64,000 bases of DNA. It comes from Rhizophagus irregularis. Lineage: Eukaryota > Glomeromycota > Glomeromycetes > Glomerales > Glomeraceae. Numbering within the stretch: position 1 is the first letter of the stretch; the number at the start of each line of letters is the position of its first letter. The position numbers and the translations under genes were made by a program. The notes beneath the pieces were generated by a model, which had not been told where the DNA came from, ran no database searches, and saw only the letters and a list, made by a program, of their open reading frames with translations. The stretch covers positions 2,790,001 through 2,854,000 of the forward strand of contig NC_089450.1 of the NCBI RefSeq assembly GCF_026210795.1. Direction: 5' to 3'. Shown piece after piece: positions 24,517 through 35,447 of the stretch.

Positions 24517-25672
24517 ATGCCTCAAACTTGTGGATGTAACAGTACTAGAAAGGATGAATCTTCTCAAGAAAAACCCAAAACCAAACGTGGTTGTGGAATC
24601 TCAGCTCTGCGTCTAGAATCTTTACAAGAAATTAATAGAAATACGGACGATCTTGAAAATTTATTGGCTCCTTCACGTCTAAGATCTAGAAATTCGGATC
24701 TCTTAACTGAAGTTCCAAGATCCAGGAATTCAGATATATCAACTCTTTCAACTCTTATTGCAAGAACACAAAGTAAGAATTCTTTGGTTTTTGTTTTGAT
24801 TGCTTAAAAAGCCACTAAAAGCCATTAACAATATTTATTTTGCTACTTACAGTCAATGGCTAGTCACAATTTTTTAGAAGAACTAAAATGTCTCTTCTTG
24901 CGCGTTAGAAATCCTCCAAAATGTGCTCTTGAAGAGTTGGTATGACAAAATAATCAAGTGAAAACTTAACTCAGTCAAAGGTTTAGAATGGTTAAGGATC
25001 GGGCTTAGACAATTTGGAGATTCAGAAACAAGTTTCTCAACGGGATAGAAAGATTGGTCAATTCATTCAAAGAAAAAAAACAAGTAAGGCAGGGCAAAAA
25101 AAAAATTTAGATTCTCGTGACCCGGCCGGGTCAGTTTTTCGAAAAATGGAAATTTTTTTTTTATAGTAAAATATTTTTATCATGTAATTTTAAGTTATTG
25201 GCCAATGTGGCGTAAAAAAATTTTACATATGAAAAAATTTTACAAATATAAAAAAAAATGCCGGCCAGCCGGGTCATTTTTAAAATTTTATGTCACGAGA
25301 ATCTAAAAATTTTTTTTGCCCGGCCTAATTATTCCTTTTCTTTTTTATTTCAGCTTTTAATTGACAGATATCATGATATTTGACTGAAACATTACAATAA
25401 TATTTTGTTAAAAAAGGTATGCCTGAAACAATTTTACCGCAAAAAGAAGATATTGATTTTATTGATGAAAAAGAAAATGACAGTGGTTGAATTCTGTGAA
25501 AATTTATGATTTGAGAAGAGAAAATTCGTTGATTTATTTAAATAATCTAGTTAAAAAGGCTGTAATTTTTAATTATAATACCAGAGATCTGGAAAGAACG
25601 AAAACTTTGGACATGATGACAAAAATTTTAGCAGTGCCATCTAGAAATGGCCAAAACTTTGCAAAATTATAA
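24517..25672 (+). pseudogene. Unidentified multi-exon gene in copy C
   Basis: The first block (24517 to about 24771) starts MPQTCGCNSTRKDESSQEK, continues with a Ser/Arg-rich repeat (LRSRNSDLLTEVPRSRNSD) and ends at a GTAAGAAT donor. A second block after TTTTTTAG (about 24876-24942) reads ELKCLFLRVRNPPKCALEEL and ends at GTATGA. A third (about 25007-25085) reads NLEIQKQVSQRDRKIGQF before GTAAGG. After an intron filled by a MITE, a block from about 25353 and the block at 25419-25487 (MPETILPQKEDIDFIDEK) follow. A frame change then leads into SVKIYDLRRENSLIYLNNL, which runs to 25672. No domain is recognised. The composition is unlike random sequence, but the frame change suggests decay. Confidence 0.45.
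25092..25322. mobile_element. MITE with 30-bp TIRs inside an intron
   Basis: The left arm 25092-25121 (GGGCAAAAAA ... TTCTCGTGAC) and right arm 25292-25322 (GTCACGAGAATC ... TTTTGCCC) are inverted copies. GC-rich inner boxes CCCGGCCGGGTC and CCGGCCAGCCGGGTC follow on each side. It begins a few bases after the probable splice donor GTAAGG (about 25086), and a T-rich acceptor ending TTTCAG lies at about 25352, so it makes up most of that intron. No ORF. Confidence 0.7.
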
Positions 25673-26110
25673 AAATTTACATTTTTATTAAAATATAACG
25701 AATTTTATTATAATACTGCATTTTACAATGATAAAAATATAAATTTTTATTATTTGCATTTTTTATCAGTCATTTCTATTACAATATATTATTACGATGA
25801 AAATTGCTATTACAATAATTAAATAAAATTTGATTTATTCTATCAAATAATAAGCTTCGTTAAATATTATTTAATATATCGATAAAACGTCTTTAATTAA
25901 TTTTTTCGCCTAATCTTCTACTTTAGCAACTAATCTAATAATACTTTTATTGCAGTTCGAAGCTATTTCAAAACTTCTTATTGACAATAAGTTGGCAAAA
26001 TTTTTACGAATCGTAAAAATTTCGCCGAGATAACATGCCGCCACGTGATCGATGCGAATTTGGGTCAATCTCGTGACGGCTAGGTTGCAAATCATCAAGT
26101 TTCTGCAAAG

Positions 26111-28990
26111 CTTTGCAGAAACTTTTAAAATCGAAACCACATCGTAACTATATCAAAACTTTATCATAGAACTTATCGTAAAGATTTAATACCATATCGT
26201 GACCAAATCTTGATTATAAGTTTACGCGGATCGTATGTATAAAGTTGATGCATATTAAGGAAATCGTCACCTGATTTAACCGGCTCGTGCAAAAATAGTA
26301 TTGAAATCGAAAACATATAGTAAATGTATATTTAAATTATATTAAATGCATGTTTAAGTTATAGTAAACAAATATTAAAGTTGCAGTAAAGTTATAGTTT
26401 ATTTATTTTAAAATTGATGTACTATAATAAACTTTATTTTAGAAATATTAAATTGTTCTATCCTAAATCTAATCATACGAATTATTCTAATCTATAAATA
26501 AAACTAAATTGTTCAATAAACATAGATATAAATTTCATATAACGTTAAATGTCCTCTTAACTCTATTAAAAACATTTTTTTCAAAATTTTTTTTTTTAAA
26601 AAATAAAGGTTACTTATTAAAATGCTTTTTAAAAAAAAAGTCTTTGAAAGTATTCTGAAACACACCTCTGGGGTTCCGGTAATAAAGGCGGGCTTGTGTC
26701 TTATGAAAAGATGAACAAAAATGTTATTAAAACATCTTTTTAAATTTAGTTTCGAAATTATTTTGAAACTCACATTTATCCTTTATAATTCTATCGTGAA
26801 GTTTTAAGATTTTCGCTTCTCATTCTATTAATTTTTTGCGAAACAAAGTGATTTCTGACATTGTATTACAAGGCCCTAGTCGTTGGTGAAATGATTATCA
26901 AGGAAGTAGCCGTTCTCCTTTTTTTAATAATGATAAGTAGTGGACATTTCCTATAATAACAATTAATTATTGGATCCCCATATTCCCATAAAGGAGGTAT
27001 TAGTTTTATTTGATTTCTTTGAACTTCGGAAGGTATTTTAACGAATCCTTACTAAGTTTCATAATGAACTCAATCTTCCAGTAGTCAGGACTTGAATCCT
27101 ACAAAAAGAAAATAGAGGAACGTCAACAATACGTTTTCTTTTTTAAGAAATCAAAAAAAGTAAAGTTTATGTTGAAACTTACTCTGTCTTTTCCGATGAC
27201 CTAGTTTGCCTGAATATACAAAAAAGAAAGTTTAAAAATTTTGAAACACTAAACATATGAGCCAGAACCTATATAATAGGAAAAAAACGTTAATAAAATG
27301 TTTTTAAGGTCTGCATCTGGAAATAATTTTGAAACTTCCCGATTCTTCTGTGTCCAATCTTACGAAAAAAGACAAAATCCATTTTTTTTAAAGGTTCAAA
27401 AATTTTTTTTTCGAAACTTATCTGTCCTACACGTCTAAAGAAAAAAGTTGCAATGCTAATGAATGTTTCGTTAAAATAGTTAGCTCAAAGAAAACCTACT
27501 CACCAAATTCTCACATGTTTAAAGTAATCCGAAGAAATGGCTACTATCTAAAAAAAGGAAACAAACCATTAGAAAACATTTCGTTAAGAGAAACAAATTA
27601 ACTGATTTTTCACCAAGAATTTACGCGTCCAATGTCTAACTATCACCCAAGTCATACTTGAAATATCGAAAGATAGATTATTGAATTCAGTCTTCAATAG
27701 TACAAAAGTATCGTATGGAGGGTACTCATCTTTAATCTAATCAACAGGGACTTTGGTTTAATTCAACTCTCACGATACCCTACGAATCCCTAAGCTTAGA
27801 AAAGGTATCTCATCGATATCTAAAAAAAAAAAGAAAAACAAAATCATTTAAAAAAAAACCTCCCATTGAAATCTCATCCCCCATCTAGAAAAGTCACCTA
27901 AAACAAAAGAATTAAATTCAAAATCATATACCCTAATTTTCTTTCCCATGTGTCCAGCCCATCTAAAAAAAAAGATAAAATTGAAGTTAATGTACAGTAC
28001 GTTTCGTTAGAATAAATAAACTAAAACAGAGAAAAAACTTACCAAAAATGAAATCCCACGCGTCCAAAGAAACCCGAAAAACTACCTGAAAAGAAATGAA
28101 CTGTTTGTTAAAATAAATTAAAGAAAAAAAATTTTTATCTAAAACTTACGAAATGTCACATAGGAGACCGAGGGAGCCGCCTAAAGAAAAAGAAAAAATT
28201 GAAATGTTATAACATTTCATTATCATTATAGAATTTGATTTTTTTTTTCTGGGTTCTCTTCAACTTTTTTTTAAATAAAATACGGGAGAAGAAGGAAAGG
28301 ATGAGGGATGAAAAACGAAATTTTTATAAAAAAAAATTTAAAAATATGGTGGTTAAAAAACCATAAAAAAAATATTTTTTTTTTTTAAGCAAATTATAAA
28401 ACAGTTTTTTTAGTAGAAAAAATTTTTTTTTAAAAAAAAAGATATAAAACAATAAAGGGAAGAAGGAATGAAGAGAAAAATGAAGGAAAGAAATGTGGGG
28501 AAATGAAAGGTAAAGGGCGAAAGGAAAGATTTTCGTTGGAAAAAAAAATTTAAAAGTTAAAAATAGTTTATTTTTATATTAATGATCGCTAAGTTAAAAA
28601 AAGTTTAGATCAAACTATTAATTATTTTATAATGTTCCGTGTATCACATGATACATAAGGCTTTTCCCGATGTTAAAAATTATCATACAGAATAAAATTT
28701 ATATAAAAAATATGAATAAAATAAATTGGCAGATTCATCACTAAATAATATTTAATACATCTAAGAAATATCTTAGATTAATTTTCACTACTAATTCTTG
28801 ATGTTATTTACCACCTATTCACCACCTATTTACCACCTATTTAATAGCATTTTACAACTTCGTAAAAATATGTTATCGACAATTTCACGAGATAATTTGA
28901 TACCATGTCGCCACATGTTGGATAATAGATCGTTGTGATTTGATGGCGATTTTTTAACTGCATGGTAACAAATCACAGGTTTCTGCAAAG
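26111..28990 (-). mobile_element. CTTTGCAGAAA-family element, copy B (about 2.9 kb)
   Basis: The left end CTTTGCAGAAAC at 26111 and the right end GTTTCTGCAAAG ending at 28990 are inverted repeats. It abuts copy C with no base between. Inside are an AT-rich subterminal zone (26300-26500), the best cassette array of the window (about 26560-28185, minus strand), a leader (28190-28660) and a terminal block similar to that of copy C. The array orientation is opposite to copy A. No transposase-like frame is present, so it is probably non-autonomous. Confidence 0.6.
26560..28185 (-). repeat. Tandem micro-exon-like cassette array, copy B
   Basis: On the minus strand the clearest units are 28180-28150, 28085-28043, 27962-27932 and 27547-27504. 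Each follows a T-rich tract ending in AG, and three of the four end in GTAAGT/GTGAGT. The core at 28085-28043 (TTCGGGTTTCTTTGGACG) and that at 27547-27504 (TTCTTCGGATTACTTTAAAC) align with each other and with core 1 of copy A. This means the cassette was duplicated together with its splice-like flanks. Further weaker units continue to about 26560. Joined cores give no long frame that I can see. Confidence 0.55.
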
Positions 28991-29516
28991 CATGTTTGAC
29001 CAACCCGTACGGAGCACTAAGCGTGCTAGGTTAGATAAAAGAAATAAATAATCATTTGTATATAGATAAAGTAGATGATAAACAAATCAATGTAACACGT
29101 GATGTGGTGTTCAACACGCTTAAAATGAATTTGAAAAAAAGGATTCAAAGTGTTAGTAACAATCTTATATCATTACGTTTTATTTAATATTTAACTGATG
29201 CCATGATTTTTACGGCGCAACAGTAAAAATCATGATATTCCACAGTGACTCCGCGAAATAACTTATTTTTATTTCCTTTGTTCTTTTTTACTATAGAATC
29301 ATTTAATTTTTTTTTTTAATTTCTTTATTAACCCCTCTGAAGATATTTAATTAATGTAATTTTAATCTAACAATATCTGAAGTATTGAAATTCTGCATAA
29401 CCTTAGTGCAACTTGCCAGATTGTAAAAATTTAAATACAGAGATGAGCAATATATTTTGTTATTTGGAGATATTTTTCCGTTATTAAAAATACTTACCCG
29501 TTCTAAGAATACAATT
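28991..29516. other. Intergenic region
   Basis: No gene seen. A palindrome-like ATCATG/CATGAT pair lies around 29200-29235. Confidence 0.4.
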
Positions 29517-29698
29517 CCCTATAAAAATTTTGTCCATTATTTCTGTAAAAACTCCATAAAAATGAGCTCTTCATGGATCCATTCATGGAAAATGTAAATA
29601 AATTGATAAATTCCGGGATAAAAGGTTATAATTCTTGAATTATGAGCCTTTTACGGAAAAGAGATGGAATATAAAAAATGGATCGACTTTTTTTAGGG
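29517..29698. mobile_element. Short MITE, copy 1 (about 182 bp)
   Basis: The ends are CCCTATAAAAATTTTGTCCA and, reversed, CCCTAAAAAAAGTCGATCCA. A second copy at 52411-52585 matches over nearly its whole length, including TTATTTCTGTAAAAACTCC and GAGCCTTTTACGGAAAA. The two copies define the element. No ORF. Confidence 0.75.
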
Positions 29699-30442
29699 AT
29701 GGCTAGTTTAATTCTGATTATTTTCTCCATGATTAAGCCCATTATAAAAAAAGTCTTAACCTATAGAGGCTAACTTCGGCTTTAAAAAATTCGTCATGAA
29801 TGATAAAAGGAAATTTTCTGTTCGTGTTCGTGCAAGAATTTTAAGCCAATGACGTGATGTTTTTCATATTACTTTTTTTAGAAATTTCCGGTGATAGATT
29901 CAATTTTTTTTTTAGTGGCTTGATTATCCACTTTTTTTATATTACTAGTGCAGTAAAAATAAAAATTAATTACGTACCTCGTTAATTTCATTTTTTTAGA
30001 TATTGGCTTCCACCGACAAGAGATGGAACTACCTGAGAGGTGTGAAGAGTATGTTGTTAAAATATAAAATCAGACCCTTTATTATCCTTTATAAAGTTAT
30101 TTATTAAATATGGCATGAATGAAATTGGTAATATATTAATTAGAAATTTTTATTACTCACATGGTGATAAATTCATAATTATCTCATCACTTAATACGTG
30201 ATTAATGACAATTCAGAATTTTTCGAGTGTTACTGAATTGGCGTAGTAACTGTTTATAGATCTGCAATCACACTTCCATAGAATCCTTCATTTGAATAAT
30301 AGAAAATCCCATTAATTCCGTAATTAGAAACTTTTCCATCAGAAAATAGCTGACTAAAGGGGAAATAATGGTCCAAATGAATATATAAATATTGTCGTAT
30401 TTTCAATTTTTTTTTAAAAAAAAACTAACTTTCTAATACATC
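29699..30442 (+). other. Upstream region of the kinase gene
   Basis: No clear gene. A splice-like TTTTTAG at about 30000 precedes a short ATGGAACTACCTGAGAG, which could be part of a small leader exon, but the frame is too short to call. The 60 bp before the kinase ATG (30443) are T/A-rich. Confidence 0.3.
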
Positions 30443-33400
30443 ATGGAACTTGACCACTCAAGTACTATCAAAAATTCTTTTGAACTGACGCCAAGATTAA
30501 AATCAAGTCCTACTCAAATTTTGTTTACCCCCTTTGATATAGATAATATTAGTTGCGATTGTGGACGTACATACTCTGAAACACTTTTATTACAAAAATT
30601 CTGCAAATATTGCTTATTTGTATATATTAAGAATACAACCAATTTCGATGAATACTTGGATATTCACTATAGAAAATATCTAAGCATCGAAGAACAATTT
30701 GAAAAATGGCCTGAGAGCTTATACTTCAAGCAAATAGTATCAAATCAATCATTCTTTTATGATAAGTCATATGAAACTTGTGAATTATGTGGTCACAAGC
30801 ATTATGGTATTATTTGTTCAGAATGTTATCCAATTTCTTTTGCGTGGTTAGAATCAACTTCTGCCATTCCAATTCTTTATTTACCTTGGTGGGATACTCA
30901 TAAACGGTGTATAATTTGTGATTCAAAACTAAAATTTAACTCAAATAGTCAAAAATTGTGTACAAATTGCTTGACAGTTTATATTGGATGTAGATATTGT
31001 TTAACAACAAATATTGTTTTGGGGATTACAGAACAATCTCAATGTATAAAATGTAAAAGAATATCATTGATTAATGTTAATATGTCTGCTAACATGACAT
31101 ATATTGGAGAATACTTTTCTAAATTCAACACTCATAGCTTTAATCAAATTGCTAACTATGTTAGTAACATTGGTAAAAATTCTAATATATTAGAAATATA
31201 TGGCCTTATAAAGAAGCTTAATTATTTTCATTTAAAGATATATTCTCAAATTGCAAATTTAGAAAAGAATGAAAATTCATTAAACGTAACTATACCAATT
31301 ATGTTTATCCCATTCAATAATAATGAACGTCATTGTTATTGTTGTAAAAAAAAAATATTCTAAAACTATCTTATTCAAACAAAAATATTGCAAGAATTGC
31401 TTATCCTAGTATATTAAGTATGCAACCAGTAGTGTGGATATTAGATATCCAATTTGTAACTTGGATGCATGTAAAACCATAATTAATAATTGTTGTAATA
31501 AACATGAACCAAGAAATTTGGGGTTTCATATTCAAGGATGGTGTGAGAACTGCTCTGATATTTCATACTTTCAACAAATAGTTACAAATCAGAAATATTA
31601 CTATTTATACAAAGGTTCAAATTTCTGTAGGTTATGTGGAAGTATCATTGTCGAATTCCAGTTATGCCCAAATTGTTATTTAATTTCTTTTGAATTTACA
31701 GAATCGAATTTTACTATTCCAATTCTTCATTTATCATGGTGGGATGCCTATGATCTATGTATAATTTGTGATCGGCTCCTAAAATCCAGATCTGATTGTC
31801 AAAAGTGGTGTTCAAAATGCTATATAATTTATACTGGATGTAGATATTGTTTAACAACAAATATTATTTTTGGAATTGTAAATCAATCTCAATGTATGAA
31901 ATGCAAAAGAATGCTATTAATTACTACTATTAATGTGAATAATATAACAAATATTGGAGAGCACTTACTAAAACTCAACACTCATAACTATAATCAAATT
32001 GCTAATTATGTGAATAATATTGATAAAAATTCAAATCCATTAGAAATATATAATTATATAAAGAAGCTTAGATATTTTGATTTGAAGATATATTCTCAAA
32101 TAATTGCAAATTTAGAAAGTAATGAAGATTCTATGCCAATTATGTTTGTCCCTTTTAATAATAATGAAGATAAATGTTATTGTTGCAATAAAGTATATTC
32201 TGAAACACCCTTATTCAAACAGAAATATTGTAAGGATTGCTTATATTGGTGTATTAAATATGCAACTAGTAGTTTGACTAATGGATGTGTACTTGATAAT
32301 TTGGATGTATATGTAGTAGGCACAACAAATACCAATTGTAAAAATCATGAACCAAGAAATTTGAATTTTTGCATCCAAGGATGGTGTGAAAATTGCTGTG
32401 AGATTTTATACTTCAAACAGATAGTTACAAATTGTAAAAGTGATTTTTGTAATATAGATCATTTTTATGAAGAAAACCATTGTAGATTATGTGGAAAATT
32501 AATCTACAAACGAAATAAGCAAGATAATGTTGTAGGGTTTAAGTTATGTTCAAATTGTCACTTATTTTCTTTTGAATTTACAGAATCAAATTTCACTATT
32601 CCAATTCTTCATTTATCATGGTGGGATGCTTATGATCAATGTATAATTTGTAATCAGTACCTAGAATTGAACTCTGACTGTCATAAATGGTGTTCAAATT
32701 GCGTTGTAAGTTACACTGGATGTAGATATTGTTTAACAACAAATATTATTTTTGGAATTGCAAATCAATCTCAATGTATAAAATGCAGAAGAATACTATT
32801 AATTACTATTAATAGTAAGAATAATATGGCAAATATTGGGAAATACCTTCTAAAATTCAATACTCATAACTATAATCAAATTGCTAATTATGTGAATAAT
32901 GTTGGTAAAAATTTTAATCCATTAGAAATATATGATTATATAAAGAAGCTTAGGTATTTTGATTTGAAGATATATTCTCAAATAATTGCAAATTTAGAAA
33001 GTAATGAAGATTCTATGCCAATTATGTTTGTCCCTTTTAATAATAATGAAGATAAATGTTATTGTTGCAATAAAGTATATTCTGAAACACCCTTATTCAA
33101 ACAGAAATATTGTAAGGATTGCTTATATTGGTGTATTAAATATGCAACTAGTAGTTTGACTAATGGATGTGTACTTGATAATTTGGATGTATATGTAGGC
33201 ACAACAAATGCCAATTGTAAAAATCATGAACCAAGAAATTTGAATTTTTGCATCCAAGGATGGTGTGAAAATTGCTGTGAGATTTTATACTTCAAACAGA
33301 TAGTTACAAATTGTAAAAGTGATTTTTGTAATATAGATCATTTTTATGAAGAAAACCATTGTAGATTATGTGGAAAATTAATCTACAAACGAAATATACA

Positions 33401-35447
33401 AGATAATATTGTGGAGTATAAATTATGTTCAAATTGTTATTTATTTTCTTTTGAACTCATAGAATCAACTTCTACTGTTCCAATTCTTTATTTATCATGG
33501 TGGGATACTTATAATCAATGTATAGTTTGTGATTTAAGACTAGAATTTAAATCAAATTGTCAAAAATGGTGTTCAAATTGCTTTATAATTTATACTGGAT
33601 GTAGATATTGTTTAACGACAAATGTTATTTTTGGTTATATTGATCAATCTCAATGTAAAAAATGCAAAAGAGTTATTACCATTGATATTACTGGAAGTTG
33701 CAATATAGATGAATTTCTTTATCTTACAAGAGTTAATATTATTAATGATTATCAATCTGTTGATTATTTTAATATTAACAAAATTTCTAATCCATCAGAT
33801 ATATATAGTTTAATTAAAAAATTTAATTACTTCTCTTCAAAACCAAAAATAGAATGGATTTCATATTCACAAATAGAAAATTTTACGAAAATAGCAGAAG
33901 GTGGGTATGGTAAAATTTATAAAGCATCGATCAATGGATATATTGTCGCTGTAAAAGAAATCTTAAATTCTCAAGTTTCCAGTAAATGTTTTTTAAATGA
34001 GGTAATTTTTTAATTTTAAAACCTTTTTTTTTTTCTTTTTTGAAACATGCATGTATAATTTTTATTATTAATTAGATAAAATCACTTTATCAATGTTACG
34101 ATGATAAATTTGAATATATTATTAAATGTCATGGTATAACAAAAAATCCTATAACAAGAGAATTTATGTTTATAATGAAGTATGCAAATGGAGGAAATTT
34201 ACATGATTATTTACGAGAAAATTTTACAAAGATTACGTGGAAGAAAAAATTATATATTTTATGGAGAATTTCGGATGGGTAGTATAATTTTTATAAATTA
34301 ATTTTTATTATATAAATAAATTAATTATTTTTTTATCTATTTTATTTCAGCCTTCAAACTATTCATGAAAAGGATTTCATACATCGAGATTTTCATAGTG
34401 GAAATATATTGATCGAAATAATTGAAAATGAATTGTGCAATATTGAACAATATTTAATTGGAGACTTAGGATTATCACAACCTGCAAATAATACTTTATC
34501 AAGCAGTGAAATATATGGAGTAATATCATATGTTTCTCCAGAAATATTTAAGGGAGCTACATTTTCAAAAGCGTCAGATATTTATAGTATGGGTATGATT
34601 ATGTGGGAACTGACAACTGGTTGTAGGCCTTTTTCTAATGTTAAACATGATCATGGTCTAGTTTATCAAATTCTCGACGGAAAAAGACCTAAAATTACAG
34701 ATGAAACTCCCGAAGATTTTGCCAATTTAATTAAAAAATGCTGGAATTCTGATCCCAAAAAGAGGCCTTCGGCGAAAAAAATTTGTGAATGTCTTAACTC
34801 TTGGTCAAATATGGATAAAGATATTAACCAATTTAATCAAGCTGAAGAAATACGATTAGAGTTAACAAAATCTAAGTCAATTGGACCAGAATTTAATGGA
34901 ACAACTCATTCAGAAGCAATATATACAAGTAGATCATTAGGTTCTTTTATTTCCAAATTTTTAACACCTTTAAAGCAAGGTAATTATAATATTGCTTTTA
35001 TTAAATGGTCTAAAATTAATCGAATAATCACGAAGGTAACTTTGGCTAATATTAAATATTAACATATATTTTTTTTAGAATATGTAACAAAAGAATTTGA
35101 GTTTGATATTGATGATATTCAAAGGTACGACCAAAATGTACGAGTAATTTTTCTGATATTATCAACCTTACTAAATATGATTATTAATATATTTAGGACA
35201 AGTGGAGATTTTATTATTCAAAATTCAAGAGATCAGCATATACTTAATACTAGCAAACCACAGAGCAAAGCAATAAATCTTTTAGGAAAACGTAATATCG
35301 ATGAAACTCACGTTAATAGTAAGCTTTTTATTTATATGTTGTGTATTAATAATATTATTATATGAAGTAATTATTTTTTATTGTTCACATTAAATAGGAA
35401 AGCATATTAAAATTAGTAACGAAATTAACACAGAATCTCAGGAATAG
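30443..35447 (+). CDS. TKL-like protein kinase with four tandem Cys-rich units
   Basis: Four repeats of 780-882 bp precede a kinase domain. Each unit has CxxC-type knuckles (CYCC, CKDC, WCENC, CRLCG, CIIC, CSNC, GCRYCLTTN, CIKCKR), ending near PIMFVPFNNNE. They probably bind zinc. The kinase shows AEGGYGKIYKA (Gly loop), VAVKEIL, IHRDFHSGN, GDLGLS in place of DFG, VSPEIF and KASDIYSMGMIMWEL, so it is probably catalytic, in the cytosol, since I see no signal peptide. Introns are 34002-34075, 34279-34350, 34980-35078, 35125-35196 and 35319-35397. The stop is at 35445. A frameshift in the ten-A run 31346-31355 and a TAG at 31407 separate unit 1 from the rest. The kinase half is otherwise intact. 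Confidence 0.85.
32073..33395 (+). repeat. Near-identical internal duplication, period 882 bp
   Basis: About 430 bp from 32073 recur at about 32955 with very few differences, including a 3-bp difference in the stretch encoding YVVGTTNTNC versus YVGTTNANC. The identity is much higher than between units 1 and 2, so this unit duplicated recently in frame. Confidence 0.85.

Larger units (their letters stand above)
22237..26110 (-). mobile_element. CTTTGCAGAAA-family element, copy C
   Basis: The left end CTTTGCAGAAATTTTC continues with AAATTGAAACCAAATC, which parallels the left end of copy B (AAATCGAAACCACATC). The right end, read inward from 26110, is CTTTGCAGAAAC followed by about 100 bp similar to the right end of copy B. 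This includes CACGTGGCGGCATG against CATGTGGCGACATG. Inside are an AT minisatellite (22428-22655), a short cassette array on the minus strand (about 23090-23620) and a plus-strand gene (24517-25672). The left end also lies where the kinase relic stops. The boundary is inferred; chance identity of the left tip with kinase sequence cannot be fully excluded. Confidence 0.45.

Noticed and set aside
25910-26140. Minus-strand 76-codon frame
   Set aside because: It crosses the element joint at 26110 and corresponds to the conserved terminal block shared with copy B, not to a protein.
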